Shown: positions 13,804 to 19,735 of the stretch, one piece after another
How the letters are laid out: every line of letters starts with the position of its first letter
Numbering within the stretch: the first letter of the stretch is position 1
Origin: Bacilli bacterium
GTDB taxonomy: Bacteria > Bacillota_I > Bacilli_A > ML615J-28 > CAG-698
DNA: 19,735 nucleotides
Assembly: GCA_028691715.1 (NCBI GenBank)
Contig: JAQUYR010000020.1
Coordinates: 1-19,735, forward strand
Direction of reading: 5' to 3'
The notes under the pieces: model-generated
Told to the model about the DNA's origin: nothing
Database searches by the model: none
Seen by the model: only the letters and a program-made list of their open reading frames with translations
Position numbers and translations under genes: made by a program

Positions 13804-15422
13804 TGGATTATATAATTGGAATAATAGCGTTTATTTTTGTTTTAGGAATAATTATTTTAGTGCATGAAGGCGGACATTTTTACTTTGCAAGAAGAGTAAA
13901 TATTCTGTGCCGTGAATATGCCTTTGGAATGGGTCCAATATTATTAAAAAAGAAAAAAGGGGAGACCTTGTATTCTTTAAGAGCTTTTCCAATCGGTGGA
14001 TTTTGTGCTATTGCTGGGGAAGAAGTGGAAGACGATCCGTTTAAAAATAGAGAGAGTGTAAAACTCGATATAAAAGATGGAATAATTGTTGGCTTTTATC
14101 TTGAAATTGAAAATCCAAAGATTAATTATCCTGTATACAAAATAAATAGTTATGACATTTTTGATGCTCAGGAAACTGGTAATTTATACATGGAAGTCTT
14201 TGAAGGGGATCAGTTAAAGCGATACCCTGTTGACTCTCAAGCGATGATCTATGAAAGAAAGATTGAATTTCAGATCGCCCCATATAATCGAACCCTAAAT
14301 TCTAAAAAGAAGAATGCTCGAGCAATGGTCATGTTTGGTGGTCCATTAATGAATTTTCTTTTAGCACTAGTTGTCTTTTTTATCGCTGGACTTATTCAGG
14401 GATATGTTAACTATGATTCATCAGTCCTTGATGATATAACTGAAGGAACACCAGCTTACATTGCTGGCTTGCGCGATGATGATGAAATCATCAATTTAAA
14501 GAGTGGAACATTGGTTCAAGATGTAGCTAAGTGGGATGATATCTCAGTATTTATGTCTGATTATCAAACTCTAGGGGGATTAGATACAATTACTGTAACA
14601 TATTTACGCGATGGTGAAGAAAAAGTAGCTTCTTTAATACCTGTTGTTTATGTATATAACGGGGGATTTGCTAGTGATTATACCATAGTTGATAAGGTTG
14701 TTGTTGGTATTGTCTCAACGATTGATAATAACTTGTCAAATAATACAGAAATAAAAGTTGGTGATCAAATCCTTGAAGTTGAGGGAACTACAGTGGTTTC
14801 TTGGGGAGATGTTTATCATATCTTTGAGAGTTATATTGGTGATAGTGAATCAGATGATGAAAACTGGATCAATTTAAAGGTTCTCCGTGATGGCGAAGAA
14901 TTAGTTATAAAAGTAAAACCATTTAGTAAAGTTTTAATGGAAAAGCAGACGACTACATCAGGAGAACAAATCCCAGCAGTTAAAGTAGCAATGGGAGTTT
15001 CTCCAACATATAAATTCTCTTTATTAAAGAGTTTTGCTTATAGTGGTCAAAGAACAGTATCTTCTTTTACCGCAATCATTGATACTTTTGACTTGTTGTT
15101 CAATGGTGATGTTGGTGTTCAAAACTTATCTGGACCAGTTGGTATTTTTAGTTTAACAAAAGATGTTGCCACTCAGGGAATTGCTCCAATATTAAATTTA
15201 ATAGGTTTATTGAGCGTTAATATTGGCTTGTTGAACCTGTTACCAATTCCTGCTCTGGATGGTGGGCGTTTAGTATTTTTAGCATATGAAGCAATTACCA
15301 AGAAAAAGGCTAATCAAAAGGTAGAAACTGTATTAATAACAGTAACGATGTTGTTACTATTTGGATTAATGATTTATGTAACATTTGGTGATATTTTAAG
15401 ATTATTAGGAATAAGAGGTTAA
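13800..15422 (+). CDS. rseP: Site-2 intramembrane metalloprotease (RseP/RasP family), two PDZ-like domains
   Basis: Membrane zinc protease that cuts transmembrane segments such as anti-sigma factors and signal-peptide remnants. Helix 1 carries the zinc motif as HEGGH (His22, Glu23, His26), with Gly in place of the common Leu. An extracytoplasmic beta-rich segment (about 80-165, ending IAPYNR) is followed by GGPLMN and helix 2 (about 180-203). Two PDZ-like domains follow (about 205-285 and 300-385; GTPAYIAGLRDDDEI and EIKVGDQILEVEG). Helices 3 and 4 come next, with LPIPALDGGR (Asp487, third zinc ligand) between hydrophobic segments. At 540 residues it is longer than the usual 420-450, because of the beta segment and second PDZ. 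It overlaps dxr by four bases. A second ATG at 13803 is better spaced from GAGG and may be the true start. Confidence 0.93.
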   Translation: MMDYIIGIIAFIFVLGIIILVHEGGHFYFARRVNILCREYAFGMGPILLKKKKGETLYSLRAFPIGGFCAIAGEEVEDDPFKNRESVKLDIKDGIIVGFYLEIENPKINYPVYKINSYDIFDAQETGNLYMEVFEGDQLKRYPVDSQAMIYERKIEFQIAPYNRTLNSKKKNARAMVMFGGPLMNFLLALVVFFIAGLIQGYVNYDSSVLDDITEGTPAYIAGLRDDDEIINLKSGTLVQDVAKWDDISVFMSDYQTLGGLDTITVTYLRDGEEKVASLIPVVYVYNGGFASDYTIVDKVVVGIVSTIDNNLSNNTEIKVGDQILEVEGTTVVSWGDVYHIFESYIGDSESDDENWINLKVLRDGEELVIKVKPFSKVLMEKQTTTSGEQIPAVKVAMGVSPTYKFSLLKSFAYSGQRTVSSFTAIIDTFDLLFNGDVGVQNLSGPVGIFSLTKDVATQGIAPILNLIGLLSVNIGLLNLLPIPALDGGRLVFLAYEAITKKKANQKVETVLITVTMLLLFGLMIYVTFGDILRLLGIRG

Positions 15423-15426
15423 ATTG

Positions 15427-16674
15427 ATGAAACAATCGTTATTATTTGCTCCAACATTAAGAGATATGCCTAAAGAAGCAGAAGTAACCAGCCATAAGAT
15501 ATTGCTTAAGGGGGGCTATATTAAACAAAGTGCTGCTGGTGTATATTCATACCTTCCTTTGGGATATAAAATTATTAAGAAAATTGAAAACATTATTAGA
15601 GAAGAATTGGATAAAATTGGTTGTAGTGAACTATTAATGCCTGCTCTACAATCCAAGGATTTATGGGTTGAAAGTGGCAGATGGGAAGCTTATGGCAAGG
15701 AATTGATGCGACTGGAAGATCGCCATGAGAGATCTTTTTGTCTTGGTCCTACCCATGAAGAGGTTATTACCAGTGTAGTCAGGGATTTCATATCAAGTTA
15801 TAAAAAACTTCCTCTAGCCCTATATCAGATTCAGACTAAATTCCGTGATGAATTTAGACCTAGATTTGGATTGATGCGTGGTCGGGAGTTCATTATGAAG
15901 GATTTGTATACATTTCATGCCAATGAAGAGGATTTGGATGTTTGGTATCTCAAAGTGAGAAAAGCATACCAAAACATTCTTGACAGAATGGATTTACATT
16001 ATCGAATCGTTCGTGCTGATAGTGGAAATATTGGTGGTTCTTCAAGTGAAGAATTTATGATTCTTTGTGATATTGGAGAAGATACTATTGTATATAGTGA
16101 TTCTAGCGATTTTGCAAGCAATTTGGAACTATACGATTTAAAGGTTGGCGACCCTTCTCCTGATGGAGTTGGTCATATCCTTCATGCTAAGGGAATTGAA
16201 GCTGGTCATATTTTTAAACTAGGAACGAAATATTCATCACCGATGAAGGCTAATTTTGTTGACAGAGATGGCGTTTCTAAACCAATCATTATGGGATGCT
16301 ATGGAATGGGAATTAGCAGATTATTGATGGCAATCCTTGAACAGCATTATCGCGATGAAAAAGCTATTTGGCCAAAACAAGTTAGACCTTTTGATGTCCA
16401 TGTTTTACCACTTGACAAAGAAGAAACCCCTAACTTTATGACTGCTCTAGATTTGTATAAGGCATTAAAAGAAAAAGGAATAGAAGTATTGTTCGATGAC
16501 CGAACAGAAAGCGCTGGTGTTAAATTCAAAGATGCTGACCTGATTGGTATTCGTCACCGAATTGTTGTTGGTAGACGAGCAAATGAGGGTATCTTTGAAT
16601 ACAAGGATATAAAAGAGGATATCACAAAAGAGATCACTCTAGATGAATTACTAACAATGGACTATAAATTATAG
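15427..16674 (+). CDS. proS: Prolyl-tRNA synthetase, bacterial type without INS editing domain
   Basis: Class II synthetase that charges tRNA-Pro. The bacterial-type catalytic motifs are present: LGPTHEE, motif 2 around FRDEFRPR (from residue 139), MKDLYTF, GDPSPDG, HIFKLGTKYS, and motif 3 GCYGMGISR (290-298). A C-terminal anticodon-binding domain contains FDDRTESAGVKFKDADLIG. The length is 415 residues against about 565 for standard bacterial ProRS. The roughly 180-residue INS domain that hydrolyses Ala-tRNA-Pro is missing: residue 234 (SDFASNLE) leads directly into LYDLKVGDPSP at 235-245. The join is in frame and smooth, so this is a natural short form and not a broken gene. Start choice: ATG 15427 has AGAGG eight bases upstream; the TTG codon before it is discounted. 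It follows rseP by four bases in the operon. Confidence 0.95.
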   Translation: MKQSLLFAPTLRDMPKEAEVTSHKILLKGGYIKQSAAGVYSYLPLGYKIIKKIENIIREELDKIGCSELLMPALQSKDLWVESGRWEAYGKELMRLEDRHERSFCLGPTHEEVITSVVRDFISSYKKLPLALYQIQTKFRDEFRPRFGLMRGREFIMKDLYTFHANEEDLDVWYLKVRKAYQNILDRMDLHYRIVRADSGNIGGSSSEEFMILCDIGEDTIVYSDSSDFASNLELYDLKVGDPSPDGVGHILHAKGIEAGHIFKLGTKYSSPMKANFVDRDGVSKPIIMGCYGMGISRLLMAILEQHYRDEKAIWPKQVRPFDVHVLPLDKEETPNFMTALDLYKALKEKGIEVLFDDRTESAGVKFKDADLIGIRHRIVVGRRANEGIFEYKDIKEDITKEITLDELLTMDYKL

Positions 16675-16690
16675 ATATCAGGAGGAAAGT

Positions 16691-17830
16691 ATGAAAGGAT
16701 TTAAAAATGTTAATGTTTATATTGAAGGATCAGGAATTGTAAAAAGCTCAGTTGTTTTTGAAAATGGAAAAATAACTTCTTTTCAGGAAGAAGAAGGATT
16801 ACTAGAACTAAACAATGATTTAATCGTTGTCCCTGGATTTATTGATAAACATATCCACGGAGCAAACAATTCTGACTCTATGTATCCAACAGTTGAGGAT
16901 ATAAAAAATATTTCAAAGACAATCGCTAGTGAAGGTGTTGCTACTTACATGCCGACTACTATGACTCAAAGCGAGGAAAACATTGATAAAGCTTTAAAAA
17001 ACATTAAAGAATACATTGAAAAGGAAAATAAAGAGGGAGCCTTTGTTCTTGGAACTCATCTCGAAGGTCCTTTCATTTCTCCAAAGTACAAAGGAGCACA
17101 ACCTGAGGTTTATATTGTTCCTTGCAGTGTTGAAGAATTCATGCATTATCAAGCAGTTAGTGGAAATAATATTAAGCAAGTAACCCTAGCATATGAAGAA
17201 AATGGTAAGGACTTGTGCAATTATTTGTATTCTCAAGGAATTGTTGCGAGTATCGGACACACCAATGCTACAGCCCTAGAAGTTATTGAGGCTGCTAAAA
17301 ATGGTGTTACCTCAGCAACCCACACATATAATGCCATGAAACCATTGCATCATCGCGAAGCGGGAACTGTTGGTGGTGTTATGCTATCCGATAGTATTTA
17401 TGCCGAGTTAATTGCTGATTTAGTCCATGTTTGTCCAGAATCAATTAAAATATTGTGTAAGATAAAGGGTCTTGACCGAATAGTTTTGGTTACCGATGCC
17501 ATTGAATCAAAGCATTTACCTGATGGTACATATAGCTTAGGTGGTCAAAAGGTAATAGTTAAGGGAAAAGAAGCTCGTTTAGCTGATGGCACACTTGCTG
17601 GTAGTACTCTAAAAATGAATCAGGCAATTAAAAATATTATGGATGTTTTAGGAATAGATCTGACAAGAGCTGTTGATTTAGCGACGATAAACCCAGCAAG
17701 GAATCTGGCTATCAATCAATCTAAGGGATCAATTGCTTTAGGAAAAGATGCTGACTTTGCGGTAATCGATAAAAATCTTAATGTTTATATGACAATAAGC
17801 AAGGGAAGAGTAATTTATAATAATTTATAA
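16691..17830 (+). CDS. nagA: N-acetylglucosamine-6-phosphate deacetylase
   Basis: Amidohydrolase-superfamily enzyme that removes acetate from GlcNAc-6-phosphate, giving glucosamine-6-phosphate for wall recycling or glycolysis. The metal and catalytic residues expected of NagA are visible: HIH (His54, His56) in GFIDKHIHG, Glu125 in THLEGPF, His190 in IGHTNA, His211 in THTYNAM, and the general acid/base Asp269 in VTDA. The substrate loop GTLAGSTLKM is near the C-terminus. The length of 379 is normal. ATG follows AGGAGG at 16681-16686. It lies 16 bases after proS with no terminator or promoter between, so it appears to be cotranscribed with the isoprenoid/protease operon, an unusual place for nagA. 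No nagB is seen in the window. Confidence 0.96.
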   Translation: MKGFKNVNVYIEGSGIVKSSVVFENGKITSFQEEEGLLELNNDLIVVPGFIDKHIHGANNSDSMYPTVEDIKNISKTIASEGVATYMPTTMTQSEENIDKALKNIKEYIEKENKEGAFVLGTHLEGPFISPKYKGAQPEVYIVPCSVEEFMHYQAVSGNNIKQVTLAYEENGKDLCNYLYSQGIVASIGHTNATALEVIEAAKNGVTSATHTYNAMKPLHHREAGTVGGVMLSDSIYAELIADLVHVCPESIKILCKIKGLDRIVLVTDAIESKHLPDGTYSLGGQKVIVKGKEARLADGTLAGSTLKMNQAIKNIMDVLGIDLTRAVDLATINPARNLAINQSKGSIALGKDADFAVIDKNLNVYMTISKGRVIYNNL

Positions 17831-17860
17831 TGATTAATTTTACATGATAGGAGAATAGAT

Positions 17861-19024
17861 ATGCTCAACAATGCGAATAAATATCAGGAATATGCTGTTA
17901 GAATTAGAAGGCAACTCCATATGTATCCAGAAGTCGGGTATGATATTGATAATACCATTAAATTCATTGCTGGTGAACTTGATAAATTGAATGTAAAATA
18001 TTACAAAAATATTGGAATTGCTAGTTTAGTGGCAGTGATAAAGGGGCAAAAAGACTCTCCAGTCATTGGCTTTCGAGCTGATGTTGATGCTCTAGATATC
18101 GAAGAAAAAAATGAAATAAGCTATAAATCAAAAGTAAGCGGGAAAATGCATGCTTGTGGCCATGATGTTCATGGAGCAATTCTTTTAACATTGATTAAAT
18201 ATCTTATCGATGAGAAGGTAGTAATCAATGGCACTTTAAAGTTTGTCTTTCAGGCAGCTGAGGAAGGACCTCATGCTGGTGGTGAACTGGTTTGTCTTGA
18301 CCCAATAATGGATGATGTTGATGTATTTTATGCTTTTCATGTTAATCCTTCGATTGATGCTGGTAAAATAGGTTTGAAATTTGGTGAATTTAATGCCAGC
18401 TGTGACGATTTTGTGATTAAAATGATCGGTAGATCTGGTCATGCTGCCTATCCTCATTTAGCAATTGATCCAATTCAAATGGCGGTTGAAGTCTATAACT
18501 TAATTCAAAACATGAAAAATCGAGAATTAGATCAAACCGAAAAATCGGTAATTTCGATTTGTGTTTTAGAAAGCGGAAAGGCCTTTAATATCATTCCTGA
18601 TTATGCCTATATGAAAGGAACGGTTAGAACATATAGCAAAGAGATCAAGGCTAAGATAAAACAGTGTATGACAGAAATAGTCAGTAGTATTGCTACCTTA
18701 CATGGTGGTAGTTACGAACTTGATTATCGTGATGGTGTTATCCCAACAATCAATACTCCTGAAGTCTGTGATTTTCTGAAGGGTGTTATTATTGAAACCA
18801 TTGGTAGCGATAATTATATTGAGATGAATAACGTGTCAATGGGTGTAGATGATTTTGCATATTATGTGGATAAAGCAAAAGGAGCGATGATGTGTCTGGG
18901 AACTAGAAACGAGGACAAGGATTGCATATATCCATTACATAACTCCAAATTTAATGTCGATGAAGATGTATTTATAATTGGAGTTGAAGTTTACTTACAA
19001 GCAATTTTAAAATATTTACAATGA
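17861..19024 (+). CDS. M20D-family metallo-amidohydrolase
   Basis: A dinuclear-metal amidohydrolase of 387 residues in the hippurate / N-acyl-amino-acid / N-acetyl-diaminopimelate deacetylase group. Metal ligands fit the family: Cys99 and His101 in HACGHDVH, Glu134 and Glu135 in AAEEGPHAGGE (one catalytic base, one ligand), His160 in AFHVNPS, and His360 in PLHNSKF near the C-terminus. A dimerisation domain with GRSGHAAYPH lies in the middle. There is no signal peptide, so it is cytoplasmic. The substrate cannot be told from motifs: N-acetyl-amino acid, N-acetyl-diaminopimelate and aminoacyl-conjugate deacylation are all possible. It starts 30 bases after nagA behind AGGAG, with no promoter between. 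A deacetylation theme shared with nagA is suggestive only. Confidence 0.9.
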   Translation: MLNNANKYQEYAVRIRRQLHMYPEVGYDIDNTIKFIAGELDKLNVKYYKNIGIASLVAVIKGQKDSPVIGFRADVDALDIEEKNEISYKSKVSGKMHACGHDVHGAILLTLIKYLIDEKVVINGTLKFVFQAAEEGPHAGGELVCLDPIMDDVDVFYAFHVNPSIDAGKIGLKFGEFNASCDDFVIKMIGRSGHAAYPHLAIDPIQMAVEVYNLIQNMKNRELDQTEKSVISICVLESGKAFNIIPDYAYMKGTVRTYSKEIKAKIKQCMTEIVSSIATLHGGSYELDYRDGVIPTINTPEVCDFLKGVIIETIGSDNYIEMNNVSMGVDDFAYYVDKAKGAMMCLGTRNEDKDCIYPLHNSKFNVDEDVFIIGVEVYLQAILKYLQ

Positions 19025-19038
19025 TAGGATGATGATTT

Positions 19039-19719
19039 ATGACTTACTTACTCGAAGGTGTTAGTATTACATTAGGGCTGGGATTGATAATCTTTATAGC
19101 CAATAGTATAATAACAACAATGAATCCTAAAATTAGAGGATTAATAAATTTAATTATCGGAATATTCTTGATAATAATTTTTGTATTAGCCTACATTTTA
19201 GATAATTATTTCTTCAAGGTTGCATATTATCCGTATGTATACTATATATTCGGAGGAGTTTCTATATTATATACTCTTACCGTCCCAACGATATTGTTCA
19301 TCAGGGGAGAACGTCAAGGATTTTCTTTGAAGAGAAACAAACTCCTTTACACCACTGATAAGAGTGAATATATGTATATAATTTATCGCCACAAGGATAA
19401 GATATTTCTCAAGAACAATCGGGGAATTATTATTAAAATGAATAAGAGAGCTTTTGAAGATCAGGTAATTGAGACATTGAACAAAAAACTCAATATTAAT
19501 GTTGATGAGGATCACATCAATAAGTATGGAACAGTTACTGCTGGTAGTAAAAAAAAGAGTGTCTATTCCTGCTATCTAATTGATATCGACGATGATTTAA
19601 ATATTCAGGGCTTTATACCTTACGATAAATATGAAGTGGTCAATATCAATGGCGATTATTTAGATAAACAAATAATTCTCAGACTTATGTTAGAGGAAAA
19701 ATTTAATATTATATTATAA
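19039..19719 (+). CDS. Membrane protein with C-terminal degenerate Nudix-like domain
   Basis: I do not recognise this 226-residue protein as a named family. The N-terminal half has three hydrophobic segments (about 3-24, 34-55 and 68-88). The C-terminal part (about 97-226) is soluble and resembles a Nudix fold: a YMYIIYRHKDKIFLKN strand pair, then a helix EDQVIETLNKKLNINV, then VYSCYLIDIDDD strands. If that helix is the Nudix helix, its catalytic signature REUxEExGU is lost: the Arg, all the Glu and the Gly positions are changed. The domain would then bind a nucleotide or partner without hydrolysing it; this is inference from pattern, not a match score. ATG follows AGGA by nine bases and the M20 stop by 14 bases, so it is the last visible gene of the operon. 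The window ends 16 bases past its stop. Confidence 0.72.
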   Translation: MTYLLEGVSITLGLGLIIFIANSIITTMNPKIRGLINLIIGIFLIIIFVLAYILDNYFFKVAYYPYVYYIFGGVSILYTLTVPTILFIRGERQGFSLKRNKLLYTTDKSEYMYIIYRHKDKIFLKNNRGIIIKMNKRAFEDQVIETLNKKLNINVDEDHINKYGTVTAGSKKKSVYSCYLIDIDDDLNIQGFIPYDKYEVVNINGDYLDKQIILRLMLEEKFNIIL

Positions 19720-19735
19720 AAAGGCTATGTTATTA

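Noticed and set aside
15424..15426. TTG start for proS
   Set aside because: An ATG follows directly and is correctly spaced from AGAGG.
16081..16170. ProRS deletion as a pseudogene or frameshift
   Set aside because: The frame is continuous, motifs 1-3 and the anticodon domain are intact, and no leftover INS sequence is present, so it is a natural short form.
1..19735. CRISPR array, insertion sequence, tRNA or rRNA gene, phage or conjugative genes
   Set aside because: No regularly spaced direct repeats, transposase motifs, inverted-repeat-bounded segments or tRNA cloverleaf sequences were found; the only tandem repeats are the diverged protein repeats in the GH18 gene.
1..19735. Mollicutes code with TGA as tryptophan
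   Set aside because: Several genes end in TGA at the expected family length, and conserved Trp positions use TGG.

Overview
The window is AT-rich (about one third G+C by eye) and carries genes typical of low-GC Gram-positive bacteria: strong AGGAGG-type ribosome binding sites, TTGACA-17-TATAAT promoters, a T-box leader and U-tailed hairpin terminators. TGA is used as a stop (P-type ATPase, uppS, cdsA and dxr end with it), so the Mycoplasma code is not in use. Wall-lipid (uppS), non-mevalonate isoprenoid (dxr) and intramembrane protease (rseP) genes suggest a Bacillota lineage, perhaps an uncultured or Mollicutes-adjacent Bacilli/Erysipelotrichia-like group. Taxonomy beyond that is a guess.

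Layout. (1) 1-2043: 3' part of a surface or secreted GH18 glycosidase with tandem helical repeats and an Ig-like domain. (2) 2057-2803, minus strand: a hypothetical protein with a PD-(D/E)XK nuclease-like motif, sharing one bidirectional terminator with the GH18 gene. (3) 2890-6327: a promoter, a complete isoleucine T-box leader, a type-2-like isoleucyl-tRNA synthetase gene and its terminator. (4) 6363-9167: a promoter, a yybP-ykoY manganese riboswitch with its own terminator, and a P2A-type cation ATPase. (5) 9164-10916: pyrG (CTP synthase) behind a GGGC-start leader and attenuator that looks like the CTP-sensing reiterative-transcription switch of Bacillus. (6) 10981-19719: a tightly packed run of uppS, cdsA, dxr, rseP, proS, nagA, an M20 amidohydrolase and a membrane protein with a degenerate Nudix-like tail.

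How the genes fit together. PyrG makes the CTP that CdsA uses to form CDP-diacylglycerol. Dxr starts the pathway to isopentenyl diphosphate, which UppS extends to the undecaprenyl carrier for wall synthesis. RseP is the membrane protease usually found in this cluster. NagA returns N-acetylglucosamine-6-phosphate to glycolysis and could use sugar released by a GH18 enzyme, but the two genes are in separate units. The notable feature of the window is that three successive transcription units are each controlled by a different kind of transcription attenuator (tRNA, Mn2+, CTP).

No clearly new multi-gene system is visible. The points most worth a second look are a UppS with substitutions at normally conserved substrate-binding positions, a prolyl-tRNA synthetase lacking its editing insertion, the nuclease-like orphan gene, and the membrane-anchored protein with a pseudo-Nudix domain.
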